Positions 1 through 11,400 of a DNA stretch of 64,000 nt are shown here, piece after piece. The position numbers and the translations under genes were made by a program. Positions within the stretch are counted from its first letter, which is position 1, and every line of letters begins with the position of its first letter. The DNA is taken from positions 5,897,501-5,961,500 of the forward strand of contig NC_088310.1 in assembly GCF_910592395.1 (NCBI RefSeq). The letters are read 5' to 3'. Below the pieces are notes generated by a model. That model made no database searches and was not told where the DNA came from. It saw only the letters and a program-made list of their open reading frames with translations. The stretch comes from Lineus longissimus (lineage: Eukaryota > Nemertea > Pilidiophora > Heteronemertea > Lineidae).

Positions 1-95
1 CTTTATTGGGCAGGATGAAAGGATTTTGACGACATCATATCGAATGATGACGTAGCCAGCCAGAGTGGCATGGTGCAACGCTTGAATGAACTTAC

Positions 96-281
96 CCTGA
101 CAGCTTCACACGTCATTATGCCATTCCTCCATGCATAAACCCCCAGGTATGACCGTTTCTCAGGCCATGGTCCGTCAAAGTAGACATACTGAAGGTTCCT
201 GGCGTAGACGTGGGGGTTCTGGACGTAGCGACGTTGGCCTTCGTCCGCAGATGCGGTGCTTTCCGGCATTGTGTCCGTCAA
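96..281 (-). CDS. Unrecognised protein, coding exon (5' part; gene leaves window)
   Basis: The exon encodes 62 residues from an ATG at 281 to a donor after position 96 (AGG|gtaagt on the minus strand, phase 0). A second in-frame ATG lies four codons in. I do not recognise the family. A block reading roughly VYARNLQYVYFDGP, then YLGVYAWRNG and TCEAVR, is clearly paralogous to the gene at 1574-2427, and both exons end at the same residue with the same phase. The remaining exon(s) lie to the left of the window. The two genes are head to head, about 1.3 kb apart, suggesting an inverted tandem duplication. Coding status rests on the conservation between the two copies plus the matching splice site. 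No signal peptide or membrane segment is visible. Confidence 0.6.
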
Positions 282-1573
282 AAACTCAGAAATACAAATT
301 AGGGCCTACAGTTGAATGGTAAAACTATGCATACGAATCCATGCATTGAACAACACTTACATTACTAAGCAGTACGCAACTGAAGTAGATTACGAAAAGT
401 TACGAATTGTTATGTCACTGACTAATGCATGTCTGACCGACCCCCTACGTAAGACAACGTAACCATGGCCAGCGGGCACCAGTTGGTACACTCCGGATGC
501 AGCGGACCGGCCTCGTTCCTCACCCAGAGGTGACCAAATTAGGATGACGCAATGGGTTGTCCCGAGAGTCTACCAGTTGGCTGGTTCAGCCAGTTCACCA
601 GCGGGAAAGTTTCAAGGGAGACTACATGGGGAAGAGACAGGTGGGCCAGATTAATTTACACTGAGGTCCAGACAGGTGTCTCCTCTATCTCACCGTGCAT
701 TGGCACTATTCACCTTTGAAAATAGTAATCCCCAAGATAGGCTACTGCAGACTGCTCAGTTTTCTAACTGCCCATCTTTGTCACCGTCACCCCAAACTCC
801 TGATGACTATGGCCCCCTTTAAGGAAGCAAACTTTCCAGCGCATCAATGCGGGAGATCAGAATGATGAGGACTCGGTGATGAAGTGCCTGAGAATAACTA
901 ATAGATCGCTGTACTTGGACATGACAAGACTTCATAACAGCTTATTTTGTCAATAAACGTCGCCTGGGCTGAGAAGATGTCACATAAGTAACGAACCCGG
1001 GAATGAATCCAGCAATCAAATCACTTTACGCTCTATTTCCTGTATAGGCCTTCAAGCCAATACTATCATGTGTATAGTTATGAGAATATCGCGAAACATT
1101 CTGAGCTATTGTATGTAGGAGATTTTGGCTATTCAGTAGAGAATCAGTTTTTCAATGGTGGTTGTCCTCAATTTTGGTGAGCATGACGAATTTCACTCTC
1201 TTTGTGAATATGAACATATTGATATCACTATCCTGCATTGGCTGGACACAAAGGTATATAGTCAGAGTTACTCAGCTGAGTAATTCGTCCTCATATCAAT
1301 ATTTTGAGGATATACGCAGCACACAAATACGCCAAGGAAGCAGATTGTAATCGATTTCGTTCGTCCCACCGTCTTACCGATCAAGGGATGTCTTTGGAAC
1401 CTTTACTGAAGTATAACCAATTATTTTCAAAGTACACGTTAAATAGTTCAAAATCTGCAGAAGCCTGTGTAGAAAGAACTGAGCTCTTCATAACCGCCGG
1501 GAAACGACCGAAAATTGTAGTCTTAAAGCCTGCAAACGTTTCGCATCTGACAACTCGAGATTCTGAGACAACT
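282..1573. other. Intergenic space between divergent paralogs
   Basis: No gene is recognised here. It holds one copy of a dispersed GC-richer motif (484-535, listed separately). Its right part (from 1304) is open in the frame of the downstream gene, so alternative starts at 1304 or 1388 are possible. Both promoters of the head-to-head pair should lie here, but I see no convincing core promoter element. Confidence 0.4.
484..535 (+). repeat. Dispersed repeat, copy 1 of 3
   Basis: This is a degenerate copy of a motif centred on GGACCGGCCTCGT, preceded by TACACTCCGGA. Related copies lie at 35812-35876 and 60318-60375 in the same orientation. Copies 2 and 3 also share a following block of the type AAAGAC(A/G)ATCAGGA. 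It is probably a fragment of an interspersed element. Confidence 0.5.
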
Positions 1574-2427
1574 ATGGGCCCGTATGCATGGCACGATCAT
1601 CACCAGGACGGATATCCAGAGGACGGGGCCACCCAGAACAACATCGGCGGATTGGATGTGTCTCAACTGGAAGATGTAAATCTTCCGACACAGACTCGGA
1701 AACGCTTCGTTGACCCACGCCTGTTCGCTCGGAACCTCCACTATGTCTACTTCGAAGGACCGCGGCATCGGAAGGTCTATCTGGGTGTCTACTCTGTAAA
1801 GAATGGTGATCTTGTCTGTGAATCAGTCAGGGTATGTTCACTTTATCATCAGCTAATCAAGCATGCGCATACCCGACCTAATTACACTTTGTCTCTGCCG
1901 ATGCGACCATGTCTCTCCTTAATTTATGAACCATACCAATTTATTATACTGGTGGCGTAGTGAAAAGATGGCAGGTTGGAATTCATCTTATCTGCACATC
2001 CTAATACGACAGCCTACGTAGAACACATGCCATCAGTACAGTTCTTCTACGATTGCAGTACGGCGACATAGCCTGCAAGAGCGGGACTGGGTTACATCTG
2101 CAGACAACTTGGTGCTGAAGTCAACATCACGTTAGTGTCGGCTAACTTATTTTAGGCATTCTGGCCCAGGCAGTTGCTTGTGAACGTCAGACACATGCTG
2201 TGAGAACGACTAAACACCGGTGAATTGTGTCTCTTTAGATAATCCTATCTCTCACCACTCTCCTGTTCCGTTTATCTGTCTCTGTATTCTGTTTGCAGGA
2301 AGTAGACCCATTAGGTGAGCACCACCCGGACTTTGGGCCGAGGCCGACCTTTACTATTCCGCCAGCGCATTACTACCAGCATCAACAAGGGCGTCACCTC
2401 CAACGACCAAGGAAGCACAGTCTCTAG
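1574..2427 (+). CDS. Unrecognised two-exon protein, paralog of 96-281
   Basis: Exons are 1574-1831 and 2299-2427, giving 128 residues. The donor is AGG|gtatgt and the acceptor is tttgcag|GAA, both phase 0. The conserved core (LFARNLHYVYFEGP, YLGVYSVKNG, CESVR) matches the exon at 96-281. The second exon adds a Pro/His/aromatic-rich tail (EVDPLGEHHPDFG, then FTIPPAHYY) and ends at TAG 2425-2427. The start is uncertain: ATGs at 1304 and 1388 are in the same open frame, and 1574 was chosen because the paralog also has only a short leader before the conserved block. AATAAA signals at 2528 and 2633 fit a 3' end shortly after the stop. Function unknown. The short aromatic, proline-rich make-up is reminiscent of small ciliary or axonemal proteins, but that is only an impression. 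Confidence 0.6.
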
Positions 2428-2527
2428 TCGGAGAACCGCGACCAAAGAACATAGTTTTAGGCCGACAGTATATGTCGGGAAGGTGTTTGAAGATGCCTTA
2501 CCCAACCAAAAATGCAAAAATGTATGA

Positions 2528-2638
2528 AATAAATACAACGGCTACAAAGTAATTGGATTTGTGACTGATTTCAAAAACTAAAACAAGATGACATTGTAAA
2601 TGTCTGATGGTTCCCGATGTGCTGAATGTTGAAATAAA
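2528..2638 (+). terminator. Poly(A) signals of the 1574-2427 gene
   Basis: AATAAA hexamers at 2528-2533 and 2633-2638 lie 100-210 bases after the stop codon, the expected position for cleavage and polyadenylation. Confidence 0.5.
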
Positions 2639-2760
2639 GTTCTGTTGACACTAGTTTTAATTCGAATTGAATTTAAACCTTAATTCGTATTGAGTGTTCA
2701 CACTGAAAACGGTGTGGCACGATGCGGAACCGTTTTATCGACATCAGTTTTTGATTCGAA

Positions 2761-2921
2761 TAGACCATATCAGGGTAACAGGTGGCACCACATGACGGCA
2801 GAAAAGACGTCTCCAAATTGTTTTCAACGTTATTCCTCTAATGACGTGGCATACTGATCGCATTGTCCGCAGCTGCTTTACTACAGTCAGGTGATGCCAC
2901 CTTTTACCCTGATAAAGTCTA
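2761..2921. repeat. Inverted repeat, MITE-like
   Basis: Arms of about 36 bp (2761-2796 and 2886-2921) are reverse complements with a few mismatches; the shared core is TATCAGGGTAA followed by AGGTGGCA. They enclose about 90 bp without an ORF. This is the layout of a small non-autonomous DNA element; no target-site duplication was established. Confidence 0.55.
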
Positions 2922-2999
2922 ATAGAATAGTCTATATCACTCCGCTAGAGGCCGTGGACGTATGCTACTAGATGGCGACACATGACAGGACAAAAAGGA

Positions 3000-3925
3000 G
3001 AATCTGGCGGGCTTCTAATGGTTTTAAGGTTAAGGCTCCACAACTCAACCCCTTCGACAGACCGAGATAGGAGAGGATGCCTGCTTCATAACTTTCGACC
3101 TTGCCCTTGACGTTTGACCTTCAAAGCATCACAGAAGATATAGATTGGCATGTTGTTCCCGTGTCATAGACTAAACAGTTGAAATATCAGTGGTTTCATT
3201 GGCAGGTGATTTGACCTTGACCTCTGACCTTCAAGGTCATTGCATAACCTGAATGGGCAACCTCAATAACCTGGGCATAGGTGAAGGTTCCATGACTCTA
3301 CTCCTCCCACAGACCGAGATAGTTCAAATTATCAAAATTGATATATGAAAATCTCATGATATCTTAATGATCCAAATGCCTGACACTGTACATTTTCATG
3401 TCATTTAACTCTTTGGTAACTACACATTACCTAGACTTGGTTGCACATTGCTAACTTACTCAGATGTCAAGATATCTCAAAATATCAAATTCGATATATC
3501 AATATCACCATGACCCTGATAACTGAGATTGAATTTGATGCACTCATTGAAATCAGGCACATCAATAACCTAGGGTAGACCTTGTTTCCAAACTTCTAAC
3601 TTGAATAGGGACAGAGATATTCGCATCTGAAAAGTGTGACAGACAAAATCTCACATCTCAAAATGTCAATTTCACCATGATCCCCGTGTCGTAAGTTGGC
3701 AATGATGGGCTCATTAGATTGCTAGTGTCCACAAACCTAGGGGTAGGAACTGTTTCTAGACCTCTAACCCTCATTTTAATTGAGCTGTGACAGTCATAAG
3801 ACTGGACAGACACACACACACACAGACACACAGACACACAGACACACACACACACACACACACAGACAGACACCATGACCAAACACAATATGGTTCCTGT
3901 TCTGAAAGAACCAGGAACCATAATT
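3000..3925. repeat. Degraded interspersed repeat block with TGACCT half-sites and CA microsatellite
   Basis: The block has repeated phrases of the type TTGACCTTGACCTCTGACC followed by TTCAAGGTCAT, several 'AAATATCAA..GATATAT' phrases, and a (CA)n/(CAGA)n microsatellite at about 3807-3873. Right after the microsatellite is a hairpin (3889-3922, stem TATGGTTCCTG). No ORF survives. It looks like the remnant of one or more interspersed elements; repeats of this flavour are common in marine invertebrate genomes. The ORFs over the CA tract are low-complexity artefacts. Confidence 0.5.
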
Positions 3926-5482
3926 AATGAAATTGTTGTTTGGTATTTTTCCAGACACGAAAGACAGTATAAATCGATCAGACACAAACTGCTGCAGGAT
4001 CTATCTTTCCATTTGTTGTACCGCTTTCATTTCACATTGCTGTAAAATGGCCAGGGGCCGTTGCGGCTGACAGAGACAGTTAGAGTTAATATTTGGCCTT
4101 TGATGTTTTGACGGCTCCTGTGGCTTAGTTTACAGTGAGAATATAAACCGAAAAGGGCATGTTCCTTCCACTATCTCTCACCCGGACAGCTAACTGCACA
4201 CGAACATAAATGTCACGGACCACGTCGTGTATGAATACGAAATTATCACGGACCTATTAACTTGAAGTACGTGATCCTCTCGGACCTACTACATGTATAT
4301 ACTCCAGAGATAGTCCATTCCGGACCTTCTGTCCGGACCTTCTGTCCATTTCAAACTTGTACAGCCGGCTGATCAGAGTTAGGAACCTTTTTTTATAAGA
4401 AATACAATGTACAGTGGTAGATAAATGGATTGAGTTGTGTTGTTCCTCAGGTCGCCGCTCCGCTTTTGGAACAAAATGTTGTTCCATTTACTCTACGAAC
4501 AGGGCCAGTGTAGAGTGAAAATGTCCCACCCCTGGGAAAGTGTCCGGCCCTCTTGTATTCTGACGCATTATTGAATATGGTTCCATAGATGTCGCCATGA
4601 CCGTCAATAGCACAGAAATTAAAGCGCATAGTAGAATCCTTTTTCTTCGTTTATTCTATCCCAGGACATTTCAAACTTCAACACCGGTCACATTAATGGC
4701 GCTGGTCACCACTGGTCGCTCGGCAGTCTTTCCTCCTGGATCCTCCTGCCACTTTCGGTGCCGATGCCGGTGCCGAACTGCCAAATCGACTGGTTTCTGC
4801 CCGCGCAATATTACAGACTGCCACCTTGATGTCTCTCCTTGTGAACATTAGCTGCTTATCTAGTGCTTACACAATCCTAATGTTTAACTGGAGACGACTG
4901 TAAGGCAGGTATCAAGTTGCTTTTACCGCTGCAGTGCCCTGTCCGCCCCGCCCTCACTCCCACTCCAGTGTCCACCACACAATCTAAAAAATGTTTACGT
5001 TTACTCTAAAATGTTTGGCCTTGTATCTATATGAGCTACACCTGAATCTGCAGGATATATCTCAAAAATATGTTACACCATTTTAGTAGTCACAACCTTG
5101 CATACCTTTGCAATTGGACAATTTTTTCTCAACGACCCCAGTAAGTATGAGCCGCTATATACATTTTGACAGCCATTTTGATGATGCTATATAATTTATC
5201 ATTTATAATATGAATGTGGACAACGATCAATTTTAAAACCATGGCAGTCGAGGACAGAGGCACAACATGCAGGACAACGAAGTTTTCGTGACATAACACT
5301 ATAGCGCCACGTATCAATTTAGTATTCAACTACAATCATCTCAGGTGACCTGGGATCGAGGTTACTGTCATGGCGGAGTGGAATTTAGATTTGACGTTTG
5401 TGCCAATATTTTAGGCGATAATCAACGAATCACAGAATAATCTTGAATATAAATGGGTGCAGTACTTAGCCAGAGATAAACT
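3926..5482. other. Intergenic region upstream of the kinesin gene
   Basis: No gene is supported here. The final part should hold the kinesin promoter and 5'UTR. An ATG at 5370 opens a 14-codon upstream ORF (start ATGGCGGAG) that closes before the kinesin start at 5483 and could act as a uORF if it is transcribed. No TATA box was recognised. Confidence 0.35.
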
Positions 5483-8400
5483 ATGGCATCTGTGAAAGTT
5501 GCAGTCCGAGTTAGGCCTCTGAATGAGAGGTAAGTCGGTTTTCAAACTGACCAAAGTTGCAGATAGATAAGCCTAAGGCCAAGGGTATACATTGTTGTGT
5601 ACATAATACTGGTGTACATGTTCTGAGGCCAACAAGGAAGGCGCTTAACAAAGACAGCCCTGAAGCCAACAATGAGGTCACTGACTGAGGCCAACAAGGA
5701 GGACACTAAGGCCAACAAGGAGAGCACTGAAGCCAACAAGGAGGACAATTGAGTGACGGACTGAGGCCAACAAGGAGGGCACTGAAACTGAGGCCAACTC
5801 GAGACCTATTCCTTGGGCACCAGAACAGGAGCAAGCCAATGATCACTTTTTAGCAAGCCATTTGAGCCCTGGATTGAGTTTCCTCCTGGGGGACCTTAGT
5901 CGAACCATGGAGGTATAAATATTATTTATACCTCCATGGTCGAACAAGTTGCTTCATGTTACAACTAAACATCTGGAGTGTTATCTGGAGAATGAAACGC
6001 AATTTCTCGCTGCGTTCAGATTGTTTACCATGTCTGTGGAGAGTTGTTGTATCGTGTAGGTTGAGTGGCCCCTCCTCCGTGACATCAATACCTTAAGGGT
6101 GTGCATGAATTGATCCACAGTGCATGTCTAGATCGTGTGAAGTGTGAAGTATTTCAAGTGGCTGATATCATTAAAGGCCTTTCCGCTCAAAATTTCTAAA
6201 AATGAAATTGCATTTGAGATTTTTTAATTGTGTGAATACAAACATAAATTTCAACTTGTCGCCCCACCTGTGTACTGATACTGTGCCAAGTTTCAGCAAA
6301 TTTGTGTGCATAATAACTGCACTACGGCAATGCGTCTTTCCAATTCAATACCTGAGACACAAGAAAATAAAATGAACGTGAATGATGTAGACCTTGAATA
6401 ATTGATTTTTCAACTGAATGGTAATTCAAATTCTTTGTGTCACAATCACATCATTTTCCCAATCACATGATTTTCATGAGGTCACAATAACATTTCTCGG
6501 CAAAGCTGATGATTGGTTTGTAGCCTGTCTTTGATGTCCTATCGATTATGCTGTCAATGATTTTTCTTTATGGCATATTATTTTGGTGCCCTACTCCTAC
6601 ATGTTGTACAGTTGCTAGGTCAATGCTAAAACATTTTCACTGATCCAAATTAAAGTTAACCATCAGCCTGACCCTTTAATTGATTTCCTCTGATGACTGC
6701 CTATAAATACTTTGAAAACACCTTTCGCATTAGTATATCAAAATGTTGGGACTGTTTCAAACTTGTGAGACGAAAGTTTGTTAAAATTGTTTAAATGTCT
6801 GATGGTAAACTTTTTGACAGCTTTTTGGAGACCCCTATCCTTCCACCTGTGGCACTTTTATGGCTTCTTTTTGTGGTTGACATGTTATGGCACTTATTGT
6901 ATAGATGAGTTCGAGACACTGGATAAAAGGATATGGTCAGGCTAGAGTGGCTGATCAGAATGGATTTGTAAATTCTAGGAAGTACTGCATTTATGTGTAC
7001 TTTGACTTTTCAAAATGATATGCAGTGTCCACCTCCCATAGCGGACACCTCTCCATTGAGGACTCTAGTTTTGGTCCCAAATTCATTGTTTCCATTCAAT
7101 TTGACCTCTCTTATCAGGACACCTCTCTATTAGGGACAGCACTCGTCAGTCCCGAGGGTGTCCTTGGTAGAGAGGTTCTACTGTATATCACTATTATCAA
7201 GTATAGATTAGAGAAAAAGGTCATAGACAATTATAAATAGTTCCAATCATTCAAGGTCTAGTCAAAAATAACATACATGAAATTGCAAAGTCAATACATT
7301 ATTCTTAGTCTTGAGATGATTTTTTACACATTTTTTGTGTTTTAAAGACTGCCGTTCGGCTTGTAAAAATAATAAAACAGAATAAGGGATGTCACATTTC
7401 CATTGAAAAAATGTTAGTCCAAGTTCAGAGGCAGATCCCTTTTGTAAAATAATTATGTGGTATTGGTACCTACACTCATTTCTGTGCACTTTACTCTTTG
7501 GGAGACAGAGGGCAGTGAAGTGAAGTGCTTTGCTTAAGGACATGACGGAAGGAGAATGAATAAGACAACTAATAGCCATTTACTGTAGTAGAGCTCTCAG
7601 TATTTATATGCATGAAGTAACATTTAAAATTTCCATCTTAATGTCATTTCAGAGAAAAAGCACTGGATAGTAAAATCATCATTGATATAAAAGGAAAGAA
7701 GACACAAATAACTAACTTAAAGGTTAGCCTTGTTATTTACTTGTTTAAAAAACCCCATACAATATGGTCTGATTCTGAGACACACTGTATGACGTTGCGC
7801 AAAATCAACTGTCGTCTTTAATTCTGTGACTTGTATCAGTTAACGTCCTGATTTGCGTCTCTCTTCTCTTCTTCAGCTTCCAAAGTCTGAGTTAAGGACG
7901 GATGCTGACCATGGCAGAGAACGAGTCAAAGATTTCACTTTTGATTATTCGCATTGGTCTGCCAATCGGGCTGACCCTCACTATGCAGGGCAAGATCAGG
8001 TATGAAAACATTCTTCCTCTGTTCGTTAAGGAATGATATCAAGTTGATGTTGAAACAAGGCAATCATACCTATAACTGAAGAATGCAAGAAATTAGATGT
8101 CATATGCATGCAAATTCACTAAAACTTGGCAGGTAAAGTACTTATATCAGTCAATCCAACGGCTTTGTTGAAATATATGTTCTGCTATATTCACACAATT
8201 GGAACTCTTCTTGCATTCTCAGATTTATGCAAGACATTGTAAGCTCTTGACTTGTTCAATGTTTTTTTTGCTTTCAGGTTTTTAAAGATCTTGGTCGTGA
8301 TGTAATCAAGAGTGCCTATGAAGGCTATAATGCCTGTGTGTTTGCTTACGGACAGACAGGATCTGGCAAGTCTTACACCATGATGGGTAAAACGGTAAGT

Positions 8401-11400
8401 GTAACATGCAGGTTGCAGATTTGTTAGATATATAAATGAATATTGTAAATTATGCCAGGTGCTTCATGCATGTCACTGCAAAAATGTGCACCTGTCTGTC
8501 AAAATCAGTAAGCTCACTTCCATCTATCAAATTTTTTATGCCGGTACTTGAAATTAATTTACTGAAATAGAAATCTCTGGCGTTATTTTGAGTGTATTTC
8601 AGAAAAGTGGATTTAAAGAATTGATACTGAACTCGAGGTATAGGTTGTCTCACTGAACACCAGTGTAAAGTGTCACTCTTTAACACCTTTCAGCATGATC
8701 CAGTAAGTTGGACACGATATTAAAATATCTTTCTTAAACATTTCTCAAGCTAATCTAGGTAGTGGTCTAACTTACCCTTTTATAATTGCGCCACAAGTCC
8801 TGATATGCACCTAAACCGAAATGACTGAGTTTTGCAGGTGGCCTTTTCAATTTGGTCTGGTGACTCGTTCATACTTTTGCCCAAATCGGTTGCTCTTACT
8901 TTTGCTACTCCGGCTTCCTTTTCTTTTTAGGGATGAGGAATGAACTCACTCAGTCTTTTTTGTGGACGTTAGATTAAAATGATATTTTCTTTTACAGGAA
9001 GAAGAGGGTTTAATTCCAAGGATCTGTGGGGTATGTAAAACGATGTTTTCACCCATGACTGTCAGATAGTTCTGACCAAAGATGATATATTTATATTGGC
9101 TTTGTTGTTGTCTTCTACTGTTCTACTTCTGAGTTAAAATGTTCCTGTTAACTGCATTAATGCCGGCCTGTCATCTCAAACGTTTCTTTATTATGAAATT
9201 TTTTCAATATTACAGAGTTGTTTGTTTGGTTTCCAGGGTCTATTTTCTCAGATGAAGACCGGCGGCCACGAGAACATTACTTACCGGACTGAGGTCAGTT
9301 ACTTAGAGATTTATAACGAGAGGGTGAGGGACTTATTGCGCAAGAACAAGGATCACACGCTTCGTGTCAGAGAACACCCGAAAGACGGACCGTATGTACA
9401 AGGTAGGCTTGGTAAAGGTTTTGACATCTGAGTTGCAGGCATGGCTATAAAAAGAAAACGGGATGCTTATTAATATGAAATTTTAAGTATTGCCATGAAA
9501 TATTACATTTTTTAGGTCAAATGGATATGTATCCACTTCACCCCTTCCGCCACACATTGTCTCAATGACTGGGTAGGGGAAATGTGGATCGCACTAGCCA
9601 GGCTCAGAAAATTTGTAGGTTATCCAAGCCTAAGTACAACTTTTCTCCTATAAATCTGAAATGGATAAAAAAGATTACAGTGTGCTTTCAACTTGCTATT
9701 ATCCTTGCAGATCTGTCGAAGCATTTAGTGGTCAACTTCGAGGACATAGAGGAGCTTATGAACAAGGGTAACTTCAACCGCACCACAGCATCCACTAATA
9801 TGAATGATGTCAGCAGCAGATCACATGCCATATTCACTGTTGTTTTCACACAGGTCAGTTAGTAAGCCATCACCAAATAAATCTATTTTAGTCATTTCTC
9901 TCTCAGCCTACAATTGAAAACAGTATACATATATGAAAACCTGCAGTGGACCTTCTTGCCTTAAAGCATGTTTTGAAACTGGGATTTGTAAGGCCATGCC
10001 AAGAGCTTACTTGGTTTGCTTGACTCTGAATAATATCAACAATAGATTTGCAACTACAATGAACTGTCCAATCTCTTTTCCAGGCTAAGTTTCATAAGAA
10101 TATGCCAAGTGAGACGAGCAGTAAGATTCACTTAGTGGACTTGGCTGGAAGGTAGGGTTTGAAATCATATGTCTGTTCAACTGCTAATGATAAAACCTCA
10201 ACATTCAAGTAAATGCATTCTCACTGGAAGAACATTACAGATTAACCATAAGGCTTGCATTGATTCTGTACATGAATTCTGAAAGTTGCATTGGCTCTTG
10301 TGGCCTGGCGACCATCGGTCCATTTGTAACAGTTGGCTCCTGGGGCTTGAACCTCAGGGTCAGTTTTTCCTCTGACATTGATGAAGAATTAATAAATTAA
10401 TTTTCACCGATTTCTTTTAAGTGAGAGAGCAGATTCAACTGGTGCCACAGGTCAAAGGTTAAAGGAAGGAGCCAGTATCAACAAATCATTAGTCACCCTA
10501 GGAAATGTCATTTCAGTTCTTGGTGAGGAAGATAGCTCTGCTAATCATGTTGATGTCTCTGTCAACCTCATACATTAGGCTTGATTTTATCGAATTAATG
10601 TTTATCATGTGCAATAACGCCATACTCTTAGGTCTCTGTACTCTATCTACTCAGGACATCACTATGACGTAATGTCAACTTGATGATGATTTCATTCTGA
10701 AGAAATGAGGAAAAAGGCAGAATACCTTGGGCATGCCATTTTCGCTGTGATAGTCTGAATGGTATTTAGACTGATACACCATCTATAAATTGGTCTGGTA
10801 TTAATCATCATACATTTCTTGCAGCTGATCTCGCGGACAAGTCCGGTACGCGAAGACAAGTGTTCATACCGTATCGAGATTCTGTGCTAACCTGGCTCTT
10901 GAAGGACAGTATTGGCGGCAATGCTAAAACTGTCATGATTGCAAGTAAGTCAAATCCCATTGGAGGACGCCAAGTTGATATATTCATTTCAGCCATTGCT
11001 TGTGGGCTTCTGTCTTTGCATGTGATGGGTGTGTACAAAGAGTAGCTGGGAGGGCACTAGTGACCATAAGAAATGGCTATTTCCTTGCCAAGTGTAACAA
11101 TACGTTGTTTATGAAATAATGAAATGTTAGTTAAAGAAATAATCAAATGTTGTTGTTTTTTCAGCTGTGTCACCTGCTGATGTCAACTATGGTGAGACCC
11201 TGAGTACATTACGCTATGCCAACCGAGCAAAGAATATTATCAACAAACCCACTGTCAATGAGGTGCGTAATCCCATTGCATGCTAAGTAAACCTTATCAG
11301 CCCAACAGAAGTTATCATCCACCGTTTTATGCACCTTCAAAAAATTTTGACTCTGTGAGATTGGTTCAGGCGAAACTCATTGAATTGTTGCAAAAATATA

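Noticed and set aside
3658-3987. Cysteine/valine-rich ORFs on the minus strand
   Set aside because: They are translations of the CA/CAGA microsatellite.
9216-9236. Upstream acceptor adding seven in-frame residues to kinesin exon 6
   Set aside because: Using 9237 gives the family-like ICG-GLFSQ junction; the upstream site remains possible as a minor isoform.
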